DNA of 64,000 nucleotides, from contig OX459096.1 in the NCBI GenBank assembly GCA_949775045.1, forward strand, positions 50,567,438-50,631,437. Reading direction: 5' to 3'. Positions 52,445-63,513 of this stretch are shown in pieces. The number at the start of each line of letters is the position of its first letter. The stretch's first letter is position 1. Both the position numbers and the translations under genes were made by a program. The notes beneath the pieces are model-generated. The model had not been told where the DNA came from and made no database searches. It saw only the letters and a list, made by a program, of their open reading frames with translations. This stretch comes from Metridium senile (taxonomy: Eukaryota; Cnidaria; Anthozoa; Actiniaria; Metridiidae).

Positions 52445-54125
52445 ACTGAGATCACTATCCTATTGTAAACTATGTACTTTTATTGTAGTAAGTCCTTGTA
52501 CAATCTGTTGAATATTTAACCAGGAACTAGTTATCTATAGTATTAATAATTGTGTACTTCAAATCACAATTTAGGGGTTACTTTGATTGGGCCAAAAAAT
52601 CTAAATTTCTAATAATATTATTTTCATATAATATGATATTTACTTTATTTAAGATGGTCTAGTCACCTATCTTCCATTCAATTAATTCAAGTGTACACTT
52701 ATTACAAAAATGCCATAATAATCGAAGCTGCACTCAACACTCTGCACCTTGCAAAGGATGCTGGTATTTTTTCCCTTGTTATTGATTTATTCACAGCATA
52801 TTAATTAATTTTGGTTGTGCGTATTTGTGTTGTATGACCATAACAAGTTGTCCCTGGGATGAAAATGATGATGGAACAAATGCTTTAATTAAATTTAATT
52901 TTCTTTAATTAAAATGAACTAATAGATCACAAATATAGTTCAAATTACCAATATCCTTTGCAGGCAGAATGTGGACTGTAGCTTTGGCTGCGAAGTACTT
53001 GTGATTAGAATGTAACATAAAAATATATATACACATTTATATACAAATATACCAGTTATGCATTCAGTGGTTTATAGTGGAATACCATTAATCCCACAAG
53101 TCACTTCTATAATAACAATATACAGGACTTGAATATACTTGAATACTTGATATACTTCAATGTCCATGGTATGCCACATGAAACAATTATATATCTATTT
53201 TATCCCACAACTTAGAAAATACAGTCAATTGTATCAATACTTCAGGGGAAGATGTCATAATGTAATCTTTTATAATCAGATGACATCATTCAAATATATC
53301 ACAATATGATAAACTCATGTATAGTCGTACAAACACTAAAAGTATTCTTTGTACTATTTACCACTAAATAGTGTTGATTAAATAATAGAGAACAAAAGAA
53401 TTTGCATAATTTAGCAGTATTTAGTGGTATTTATGTTGCACACTTTTAGTGTTTGTACTCTACCAAGAAAATATCAGCCAATCTGTGCATTTTAAACCTA
53501 GATAACTAAGACCACAGTGGACGTCTGACTATTAGTGTTAATTAAACACTTTGTAATTACCAATTCTCTACAACCATTGAACATTAAAAAAAATATGTCA
53601 TTTCACAATGAAAATAAAGGACAATGATTGGATGGTTTTTCTAAGTTTGTTCAGAGACAAAATAAGGCCTAGTTCAAATGTCGCATCTCACATATTGTTC
53701 CAAATTAATACAAATGAATTTTAATCTAATCTAATATCTTTTGGTCTTGTATTACCCAATCAGGTCCATTATAACATGAAATATTGAGTTTGACTACATC
53801 CCACAGTAATGTAAGGAAATTATGTCCAAATAAACAAACAATGTGCATGAAGGCCATTTTCTATAACAAAGCATGATGGGAAACTGAGCTATATTTTATG
53901 CTCACTAAAATAATTCACAAATTGATTTTTTCAATATTTTATTTATCTGTTGCTAAATTGCTTGCCGTTTTTATAAAAGAAACAGAAAAACTGATTTTAG
54001 GAATTATTTTAGCTGACATAAAAAAGTGGAAGTACCCAGTTCTTCCCCACATGAATTGTAGAAAATGGCATTTGTGTACATCACCTATTAACTTTAAAAC
54101 ATCCCTGCTGTAGTCATAAAGTATA
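52445..54125. other. 3' flank of sulfotransferase, no gene recognised
   Basis: AT-rich, with a TA-flanked MITE at 53330-53455. Short frames at 53898-54139 on both strands have no recognisable motif. Confidence 0.5.
53330..53455. mobile_element. 126-bp TA-flanked hairpin MITE
   Basis: CAAACACTAAAAGT and ACTTTTAGTGTTTG form the ends, with TA outside at 53328-53329 and 53456-53457. ACCACTAAATA/TATTTAGTGGT pairs inside. Confidence 0.78.
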
Positions 54126-55451
54126 CAGTTGACTCTCATAAGCGACCACCCCTAGACCAGAAGGTGGTTGCTTATGGGAGATGATCGCTTGCGAGAACCT
54201 CGACACAGAAAGCCTAAACAGTGAGAACCCTATTGTGTGAAGCCCAAACTGATGCGTAATTTGTTACACATCTTGGCAAAATGATCAACAAATTTTAAAA
54301 TTACTGTATCTTAACTCTTTGTTTGGCATTTTTTTCCACGACGACATCTCTAAAGTGTTTAGGTATTGATTATAGTGGATGAGCCAGGGGATATTTTGGG
54401 GCCAAATTAGGGACAAAGGCTATCATATATCAAATTAAAGGTTATCACGAGTAGATTTCAAAAATGTATGATAGCAAGGTGGGCGTTGTCGCTAAAAGTT
54501 GTCACGTGACCTAGAATGTTGCGCAATAGCCAAAAAATCTGGTTTTGGCATTCTTCAAAGAAACAAAACTTATAACATATCAAATTAAAGCTTATTTCGA
54601 GACAATTTCAAAAATATATGATATTTGGATGTGCGTGTCAGCTGTCGCTTGTCACGTGACCTAGAATGTCACACAACAGTCAATCCTATGAAAACGATCA
54701 GAAATTTGATAATCTCCAGTATTATTCAAGAAAACAATGCTCATTATGTATCAAAATAAAGCTTATCATGAGCAGATTTTGAAAATTGTATAATAGCAAG
54801 GTGGGCGTGGCAACAAAGGCCTGTCACGTGATCTAGAATGTCACGAAACAGTTAATTTAATTCCAAAAATCAGATTTTGGTGTTATCTAGTTAAAACCAA
54901 AGACACAAAGCTTGTTGTATATCATATTAAAGCCTATCGCATGAAGACTTCAAAAATACATAAAAGCAAGGTGGGTGTGGCTGTTGAAGGCGCTCACATC
55001 ACCTAGAATGTTAGGAACAATCAATTTCATAAAAAAATCAGATTTTGGTATTATTTAGCTGAAATCAAAGATACAAAGTTTATTATCTATCATATTGAAG
55101 CTTATGAAGACCTATGAAGAGAAGATTCCAAAGAATATGATAGCTGGATGGGCTTGGCAGCTAATTGTAGCCTCATGTGATCTAGTATCATAAATGATTA
55201 TACAACAATCAAACTCAGAAATTTGAGAAACTATCAGATCTCAACACAGTCTTAGAAACAGACAACTTATGTCTTTATTATAACTAGTCTACTTAGATTT
55301 TAACAAATGGGTAGCAGCAATTTGATCACATCCAAGCAGACTGTAACAGATATCCCATTTCTGTTTCAAAACTGGGCAGCAGAGTATCGTTCGCGTTTGT
55401 ATTCTCTGGTATAAATCTCTGTGTATTTATAGTTACCAACGGTCAACGCTT

Positions 55452-55648
55452 TAAAAATATGATTGTTGTAGTCAGGATTCATGATTTTTACAAACGAATC
55501 AGGTTTTCTCTGACTAAATTTGATGATATTTAAATCTTTAGCCTTCATCAGTTGAATTTGTACCAAGTTGAACTTGGTACAAATTCAACTGATGAAGGCT
55601 AAAGATTTAGCTGAAACGTCTTATTAAATATCATCAAATTTAGTCAGA
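55452..55648. mobile_element. PLE fragment nested in the palindrome, 11-bp TSD
   Basis: GGTCAACGCTT is found immediately before (55441-55451) and after (55649-55659). The insert contains minus-strand codons for KPDSFVKIMNPDYNN, a PLE-like C-terminal peptide, and a perfect hairpin around TTGTACCAAG. PLEs leave variable-length target duplications. Confidence 0.7.
55589..55620 (+). ncRNA. Hammerhead ribozyme core (PLE)
   Basis: CTGATGA, then a stem-loop able to pair AGCTAAA-type with TTTAGCT (one bulged G), then GAAACGTC. All catalytic-core bases of the hammerhead (CUGAUGA, GAAA) are present, with the minimal ACGT stem III seen in PLE ribozymes. It is preceded by a strong stem-I-like hairpin, TTGAATTTGTACCAAG with its complement. 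Confidence 0.6.
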
Positions 55649-56934
55649 GGTCAACGCTTATTTGCTTGCTTTGTTATTCCATTGACCCTTCGTTATATCA
55701 TGTTATATGTCTAGCTCCTTTTTCAATCTCTTGATATTGGTCTATCTAGTATTAAAAGCGATCGTATAACACAGCAAGCAAATAAGCGTCGACCGTTGGT
55801 AACTATAAATACACGGAGATTACCAGCGAATACAAACGCGAAGGATACTCTGCTGCCCATGATGTGATTGTTTTTCAAATTTGTAAGTTTCATTGTTGCA
55901 TAACATTCTGGGTCGCATGACAGTTGTCAGCTGCCAAACCCATCCAGCTATCATGTTTTGAAATCTCATCTTGATAAACTTTAATATGATAGACAATAAG
56001 CTTTGTATCTTTGATTTCAGCTAAATAATATTAAAATCTGATTTTTTATGAAATTGATTGTTCCTAATATTCTAGGTCATGTGTCCCACCTTGCTTTTAT
56101 ATATTTTTGAAGTCTTCATGCTATAATCTTTATATGATATACAACAATTTTGTGTCTTTGGTTTTAACTAGATTACACCAAAATCTGATTTTTGGAAATA
56201 AATTGACTGTTGTGTGACATTCTAAGTCACGTGAAAGGCCTTTGTTGCCACGCCCACCTTGCTATATCATACAATTTTCAAATCTACTCATGATACGCTT
56301 TATTTTGATACATAATGAGCATTGTTTTCTTGAATGATACTGGAAATTACCAAATTTCTGATCGTTTTCATAGGATTGACTGTTGTGTGACATGTTAGGT
56401 CACGTGACAAGCCACAGCTGACACGCCCATCCAAATATCATATATTTTTGAAATTGTCTCAAAATACGCTTTAATTTGATATGCTATAAGCTTTGTTTCT
56501 TTGAAGAATACCAAAAACAGATTTTTTGGCTATTGCGCAACATTCTAGGTCACGTGACAACCTTTAGCGACAACGCCCACCTTGCTATCATACATTTTTG
56601 AATTCTACTCATGATCAGCTTTAATTTGATGTATGTTAGCCTTTGTCCCTCCGAGTGGTCCCAATCGGCCATTTTTCGGCTCCTGGCTCATGCACTATTA
56701 CCAAAAGTCATCAGTCTAATGGTTCTGGATGGTCACTCATACGGAGAGAAAAAACAATGAAAACTGTTTAAAATTTAAATCACAGTCACAGTACCCGGGG
56801 AGGCGAATCCCTGCCACTCTCTCTCCCCAATCCCCTCTGAAACCCAGGGTATGGTCACAATCGCTTATGAGCGTTGGGAAATGGAAATCCTGCTTACTAT
56901 AGTGCATGGTCGCCCAGAGAGAGAGTCAGCTGTA

Positions 56935-57482
56935 TATATTGCATGCTATTGTGCAGCGTTGAATGGCATGAAATAATATAGAGTTTGTAAATCAGCACAA
57001 GAGCCTCATTTTGCATTTGTCATCATTTATATTTTATAAATTTCAACAAAAAATCGTCATCACTACTGTTAATTCTGTACAGCACAAAAAACAATGTATT
57101 GATAAGATGTATGTTTCATCAAAAGCTATATTTCAAAAACTGGACTTTTGAGGTGTATGTTTTATAATTTTACCTAAAACTACATTCTTGGAAAACTAGT
57201 AAAACACTCCTACAGTTTGCTTTATTTTCACCTTCAGCTATACCATGTACTTGTTTGCTATAATGCTAACTCCATAAGGGGGTAGGATTCTGGGGGAAGG
57301 AGGGGTTAAACAGAAATTGATACCCACAAAGTATGAGCATTGCCACAAGGATGTGTAATCCTTCTTTTGAGCAGTTGCCTCACTGCTGAGATTGTAGAGG
57401 TAAATTAGAAGAATTGCATACAGGCTATCTACAAGTACTTCACATAATATGAAGTCCTAGTGATAAAAGTTTTATACAAAAG
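56935..57482. other. 3' flank of GATAD1, no gene recognised
   Basis: AT-rich with a short G-rich patch (GGGGGAAGGAGGGG, about 57292). It probably includes the GATAD1 3' UTR. Confidence 0.45.
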
Positions 57483-57488
57483 TAATGT

Positions 57489-57625
57489 TGTCATGGTGAT
57501 ATTCTATATAGTAACAGTTTTGTTGTCAATGTATATTGTCATGGTGATCTTCTATCTCGTAACTGTTCTTTTGTGTATGTTGTCATGGTGATACTCTTTC
57601 TAGTAATAGTTCTGCAGCAGATGTC
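57489..57625. repeat. Three tandem ~46-bp units spanning the GATAD1 stop codon
   Basis: TGTCATGGTGAT(A/C)TTCTAT recurs at about 57489, 57536 and 57582. The last unit contains the stop codon and the final ELLLERVSP codons of GATAD1. Confidence 0.75.
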
Positions 57626-60600
57626 AAGTCTTCAAGACCAGGCTGTCTAGGGATTACAAAAGGAGTGTGGTCTCTGTGAGCTTTGAATAAATCAGAAGGT
57701 GCTCTACATACAAACTCTAAGCATTCCATAGATCTAGGGTTGTCTTCTTCTGGTCCTAAAGGATAAATTATTACATGATTAATTATTGGTTATATGTCAG
57801 TTTAAGGTGTAATTGGACAAAATGTTTTGTGTGACACGCTGAATGTAATGACAGTACCTATCAAACGTAACCATGGAAAGGTAAAATATTGGACAGCATT
57901 GCTCTAGTATTTTCTTAGAAAAGTATATTTTAAACGCCTTTTTTGAAGTTAATTCAACATATTCGATTATAGTTTATATTTATCCATGCATGGTAAAAGA
58001 AAATCTGTTTCTGATCACCAGAAAAAGCAAAGAAAGTGAACATTGACGATAGGTTTTGAAGTCAAGCAAAAGTAGCACTGATCAGAATCAGATATCATCA
58101 TTTTCTCATTGGCCGAGAGGCATCACTGTTAATACAAATTAAGTAAACAGAAGTAAAGTAGATGGGAAGTAATCCAGGATTATCTCCCATTGGGATTTTA
58201 CAATATTCATAATTATTGGTTTGAATGAATGAAATTTATTCTAAATAGAATTACAAAAGATATAATAAGAGAAAGTTACCCAGTTGATGTTAAGTTAATA
58301 AATACAGCTGTAATTCTTATTTACTATACCTGGCAGAAAACTAGCCGGATCAAAGGACGTAGGGTTAGGAACTGTAGGAATCAACCATGTTATCACTGCA
58401 CTTTTTTGTGCATATTCATCTTGGAGAAATCCTCTAATCTGTGCAAAATATATATCACCTTCTATATCCTCTATTGACACAACATCTCCAACTTGATACA
58501 AAACATTCTAAGCAAAATAGAGAAGAAGGATTAAAAAGGATCACAGTTAGCTTATCCCTACTCTGACAGTGGCTAATGTTTACAACGCCAGTTAAAGTTT
58601 AAGTATCATTTTACAGATTTTACAGCATTTTATTGGTTATTGTTTATATAGAACATAAGGTAATATAATAAAATTTGTAAAAAAATGTTCACTTAACTTT
58701 ACTAAAACCTTTTTAGTCATTAGTCATTAGTCAACATTTTTTACGGTGTTACAAATTTCATTGTACTACCTATCGTTTATATCAAACATCGACGCAGCCT
58801 ATACTAGTTTACTCGCTAGTTTCTGTTTATATAGAACACTGACTCAGCCTATACTAGTCGCTAGTTTACATTTAACCCTATTCCAGTTGGCTAGGCATAG
58901 AGTTTGACTTTTGAGGGAGAGTTCAGGATTGAGAAAATGTGATTTGTCATACAATATAATAGAATGTAGTGCTCGTGTGAGCATACCGTTGTGGGGAGGA
59001 ACACCATGTCTGGTGCCAGGCAGAAAATTACAATGTATTTCTGATCTACCATTACTTGCATTATTGTGATTGTCAATCAAACTTATTGGCTTATTGACTA
59101 TTACCTTATAATATATTTTGTCAGAGGCAACTACAGTAGCCACACCCTCTGGAGATTTGTAAGGCTGTAAACAAAAATCAAATATAATTTGTTACTTTTA
59201 AATCTATACATATTTATTGATATCGATTATTTTCCAAAGATATCATGTACTGAAAGCACTAAGATATTTTTCAGAAAAATTTCCAGTTTATGCGATTATT
59301 AGCCAATACTTTAAATCACAGGCACCCCAGGATCCAGAAACAGGCAATTTTTTAATCAATTAGAACGCGCGCGTATATATCGAACGAGCGAAATTAGCGA
59401 GCGAAAACTGGTTTTGGGCTTTCTGTGTTGAGTCAATTTTTTTTTAAGGACCATTGGGAGTAATTTTTTTTTAAGGACCATTGGGGAAAAACGAAAAGTC
59501 GAAAAAAGTGAAATAAAATCGCTAAGTCTTAAATGACTATCAAGTTAATTAATAATATAAGTTAATGAACATTTTGAGCCGGTTTCCAGCCTTTAAGGTG
59601 CTTTAAATCGCATGTGTTTCGCTTTTCTTTTTTCAACGAGTTGGAAAAAGGTTGTATCAGTTCAAGACGAAGTCAAGGCTGGAGACTTTCAAAACCACCA
59701 CTTTCACTCGGACCACAAAAACTAACACTTATCCTGCACTAATCAACAAAAAATTACCACCACTGCACTTAGCAAGAACCACTCTACAAATTACCACAAA
59801 TAAATTTTTCATTTTTTTCATTTTTTTTCGTGGAACGAGTTGCCGGTTGCGCTCACGCCATCGATATGTTAAGCTTCGCTCTGATTGGTCCGTGGTTGTC
59901 AGGTGAGGGTACCAAAGTCTACTGACCCTCTCGTGGGTAACTACAAACTTTGTTTCAACAACCAACAACTTACAGGGGGTAGGAAATTAAAAAAAGTCCC
60001 CGTAATAGATGGTGGCACCCGCCAAATCCATGCACTTGCCACTCGATGAAACAAAGTTTTGGTCATTTTTTAGCATAATTTGATAACCAAAATCAACCAA
60101 GATAAACCTGGATAATCTTCATGTCAAATAGTTTGAGTAGGTTTAGGAGAAAACGTGTAAAAGATATGTGTTTTTTTTCTTCATCAGCTTTTTTCATTTC
60201 TTGCTCGTAGTAGTCGCTCGTAGTAAAAAAACACAAGTGCGAAAAAGAAACTTTTTTTTCAAGAAGAGAGTTAAGATATTTTCCATTGAGTTTATGGATA
60301 CTTTACCAAGCGAAAATATATTTTTCTGCAGACGACTAGTTGTACAATGTAAAAGGGGAAAGTGTTTGCATTTTGAATGCGTAATATAGTCATCCTCCGG
60401 AACCCAGGGGTATTCTTCTGTCGCTCGTTTCTCGCTTCCACAACATATACCCCTGGGAACGTAGTCTGTTGGAGCTTGTTCCTGAAGTCAAAATTCAGCT
60501 CTTTCCTGATTGGTCAACCTTATTAGGTCGACCAATGAAAATCAAGATAACCATTCAAAGAAAGTCGTTAAATAAGTTTGAATTTTGACTTCCGGAACAA

Positions 60601-61317
60601 GCTCCAACAGACTACGTTCCCAGGGGTATATGTTGTGGAAGCGAGAAACAAGCGACAGAAGAATACCCCTGGGTTCCCGAGAATGTAATTTAGTAAGAAA
60701 TTAAGAAGAAAAAAAACACAATCTTAAAAAAAAGAAAAAAGTCTGATTGTCCATGTTCAAAGTCAAAGTTACCAGTATCAACAATGATTTACATTGTACA
60801 TCCTGGGGTGCCTGTGTTCAGTAAATCAACAAAATAAGTTCAACTAAGGTCCGAATACCTTTTGTTTTGATTTGATATCTTTTACATGAAAAAGGTAATC
60901 TTTCCTATTAGTCTTCAACAACATAAGTTTATATCTAAATATTTTTATAGTGAAATCTCGTTCAAGTACCACATGTAGATTACTAAACGATCCCCGATAA
61001 GCAAAAGCGTAAGGTATATATACTAATCCCGTCTAGCTTACACATACCTTTCTCTTCGTTTTGTGCATACTTCTCCTTCCTCTTTCTCGACTTCGTTCGC
61101 CACCTTTACCATTCCAGTGACCTTTCCTAGAGCCTGCTCTTATTCTTGCAACTAGTTTTCTACTTTCCCTCGAGCTTTGTCTCTGTGAGCGAGTGTTTGT
61201 AGTAACTCGTTTTAAATGGCAGCCATTGCAGAGAGTTTCACCATTTGAACCTTTTCTCCACATCAAAGACTGGTTTATTTTACAAGCAGCACATTGAGGG
61301 TCTTCTCCCAAAGGCAT
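57583..61317 (-). CDS. GATAD1: GATA zinc finger domain-containing protein 1
   Basis: GATAD1 is a nuclear chromatin reader linked to H3K4me3 and Sin3/KDM5-type complexes. Four coding exons, 61317-61048, 59164-59105, 58507-58330 and 57755-57583, give 226 residues (human 269). The start at 61317 gives MPLGEDPQCAACK, matching the family; the open frame extends 33 codons further upstream without similarity. The zinc finger is Cys9-x2-Cys12 and Cys30-x2-Cys33. A basic Arg/Lys/Ser-rich linker fills the rest of exon 1. Exons 2-3 carry SPEGVATVVASDKIYYK, YQVGDVVSIEDIEGDIYFAQ and QKSAVITWLIPT, the BAH-like region. Exon 4 has RSMECLEFVCRAPSDLFK. The C-terminal KGYIWTHVGP tail known from vertebrates is absent. 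Confidence 0.95.
58680..58870. repeat. PLE-end relic and empty-site paralogue in GATAD1 intron
   Basis: TACGGTGTTACAAATTTCAT, CTATCGTTTATATCAAACAT and GACGCAGCCTATACTAG follow the order seen at 6351-6600 but without the 152-bp MITE. The last ~50 bp are repeated imperfectly (GACTCAGCCTATACTAG). Confidence 0.75.
60396..60681. mobile_element. 286-bp hairpin MITE in GATAD1 intron 1
   Basis: TCCGGAACCCAGGGGTATTC and its partner bound arms of about 115 bp, including CTGTCGCT, ACTACGTTCCC-type and GGAGCTTGTTCC segments. The centre contains TTGGTCAACC/GGTCGACCAA. Confidence 0.82.
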
Positions 61318-63116
61318 CTTGTACTCGCCTAAATGTTTTTCTTTTTGAATACCAATTTTACAGCAGCAAGGCAGAAAATTTAAAGATATTTGGTCATTAC
61401 CACTTTTTGTTGTCATTTGACCGCCATTTTAGACAATTGCCACGCATGTCCGTTTAATCACACTTTCCGCTGGTTGAATAATAAGATGAGAGGTGGGCTC
61501 ATATAACACAGGGTGCCCAATCAACCATAAGAACTTTTGCAACTCATCTGCTCCTTCGACAAAAAGTGGAAAACAATTAGAGGAATATTGATATCTCGCA
61601 CACCATAAAAAAGAGAGTGCTACTAACTTACTGACACTTCGAACATTAATCCTTCGTTGGAGCCTGGGGTGTTTTTCAAAAGTGCTTTCATGACAGACTG
61701 ACTATTGCCGTAGGCTAAAAAGTCATCAGCACTTCATTGACTTAAAAAGGGTGGATTGAGTGATGAAGGAATTACCCACTTTGGTCCCGCTTTGGTCCGA
61801 ATAATTACTAGGCAGCAAGTTTTGCACTACGTGATTGAAGCTTGGTTGACACGTAGTTCTCCTCAGTCAAAAAACAACATGCATGCCCATCCAGCCGGTC
61901 GTGACACGCCACTGATGTGGGATTAGAAATCATACTACTACAGGGAGCATAGTGAGGGTTTAAAATATCAAAATAAATTATGTTATTTTCATATCAGAGT
62001 ACCCAGCGCACGAGTCAGTTTCGCCTCCGTGACGATTCCCCAACAGGACTCCGCCCTTGAACCGGCTGAGCCTGAAACTGAGCCGGCTCCCCCAAGCTCC
62101 AGCTGCTTGCTCAGACAAACAACAAAGCTATCATTATAAGTAATACCATGGCTGCGCCCTCGGGACTTCCACAAATTTTCCCGAGGTATTCGGGGAAATT
62201 TAAACACTAATTTCCCGATTGCCATGGTATTACTTTGTAATACCATGATCACCGAGGAAATAAGGAAGAAAAAATGTTTTTCAATTCGATGTTCGGGTTT
62301 CTAAGTCAAGAAAGCGTGAACAACGAAAGCATTCAGAAAGTCATTAGCATGTAGAGGGCGTTTCCACGTCACATTTAGGCTTGATAGTGGTGAAATCAAA
62401 CAAAAGTTTACAAATAAACTGCTTTGTTTTCTATTTTCGGTTTATCGTATGAGTGCGCAGGCGCAGATTCGGAAAACACTTGCAAAAAGGAAACCATGTT
62501 AGTGATAACGTATATGTAGAACACTCCCACAAGTGTTAGAGTATGGACTTGTGTGTAGTACAGGGTCCTTTATGTTAAAAACTTCCAACTGGGTCGAAGC
62601 GATCCAGGAATGGTCTCCAGGAATGGTCTCGATGATTGTTATGATGAGGGACCATTTGGGGATAGTCTCCTAAATTTTCCTCATGCATACAACATGAGGG
62701 AAATTTAGAAGACAAAGAAATCCTTTGTCTTTTACTAAATTTCCCTTGCATAAATTAAATAGAGGGAAATTTAGTAAAAGACAAAGGATTTCTTTGTCTT
62801 CTAAATTTTCCTCATGTTGTATGCATGAGGAAAATTCGGGTTTGTAAACCCATCGGAAGACAAAAGAATCCGAGGTGATCATGGTATTATTATAAGTTTA
62901 ATACAGATAATTATTTGCCGGTATAATTCTGACACTTGCATATTAATTTTGTCTACATAATAAATAGTTATAATCATACATGGAAAAACATGATCAAAGC
63001 GTACCGAGAAAACATGATGGAAATCATCTACTCACGGCATGATGAGATGGACGTGAATAAGCCAATTTTAGACCGATTACAAGCCATGCGTATTTGTTCG
63101 CTGAAATAACACACAC
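61318..63116. other. GATAD1 5' flank and repeat region
   Basis: Contains a decayed PLE end (minus-strand CGAAGGATTAATGTTCGAAG, about 61630-61665) and the nested hairpins at 62148-62893. No gene recognised. Confidence 0.5.
62148..62893. repeat. Nested hairpins sharing TAATACCATG ends
   Basis: A small hairpin has ends GTAATACCATGGC/GCCATGGTATTAC (about 62145-62234). Next to it an element with ends TAATACCATGATCACC/GGTGATCATGGTATTA spans about 62249-62890. Inside the latter, 62673-62836 is a near-perfect ~70-bp-arm palindrome (AATTTTCCTCATGCATAC start). It is non-coding. It looks like two related MITEs side by side plus a third nested. Confidence 0.75.
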
Positions 63117-63478
63117 TGTTACAACGAGAATTCCCGACGTGCCTTGCGCGAAGGAGGAATCGCAACCATCAGAAACCTCGCTTGTTTTGTAATAACTCAC
63201 TCGGTCTTAATTGTGGTTCAAATATATTAAATAGAGGCTAAGAGAGTTTCTCTGGTTGTTTACATTTTAAGTCTTTACATTCAAGTTTCTGATGAGATTC
63301 TACAGTGATTTAGAGTCATTTACAGTGAACATCTTGTCTCGCCACGTGTGTTTATTTACACACGTTTGTCATCTTCGCCGCCAACTTTGACCAGCTCGAC
63401 GATTCTGCAACGTTTTAAAATTGCTTATGACTACGAACGACTTCTTCTTGTGAGTACCCAAGGCCTTTATTCTTACAC
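63117..63478 (+). repeat. Possible 5' LTR of a second BEL-like element
   Basis: TGTTACAACG...TTCTTACA has TG...CA ends and is followed, one base later, by TGGATCAAATTGAAC, a possible primer-binding site. The matching 3' LTR would be outside the window, so the call rests only on position before a gag-like ORF. Confidence 0.35.
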
Positions 63479-63513
63479 TGGATCAAATTGAACAGTGCTT
63501 ATGAAAGAAAATC

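Larger units (their letters stand above)
54126..56932. mobile_element. 2.8-kb near-palindromic TA-flanked element with mirrored tandem arrays
   Basis: The ends CAGTTGACTCTC and GAGAGTCAGCTG are inside TA duplications (54124-54125, 56933-56934). The left arm carries about five tandem units of 150-180 bp, each with a (T/C)TGTCACGTGACCTAGAATG-type core and CAAATTAAAGCTTAT. The right arm carries the same array in reverse. The centre (about 55440-55800) has its own inverted repeat around CAAGCAAATAAGCG and GGTCAACGC and a nested PLE fragment. There is no transposase. Tc1/mariner/pogo-like target use; the exact superfamily is inference. Confidence 0.85.

Noticed and set aside
55366..55566. 66-aa minus-strand frame as a host gene
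   Set aside because: It crosses the boundary of the nested PLE fragment and the palindrome centre; only the PDSFVKIMNPDYNN part is PLE-derived.
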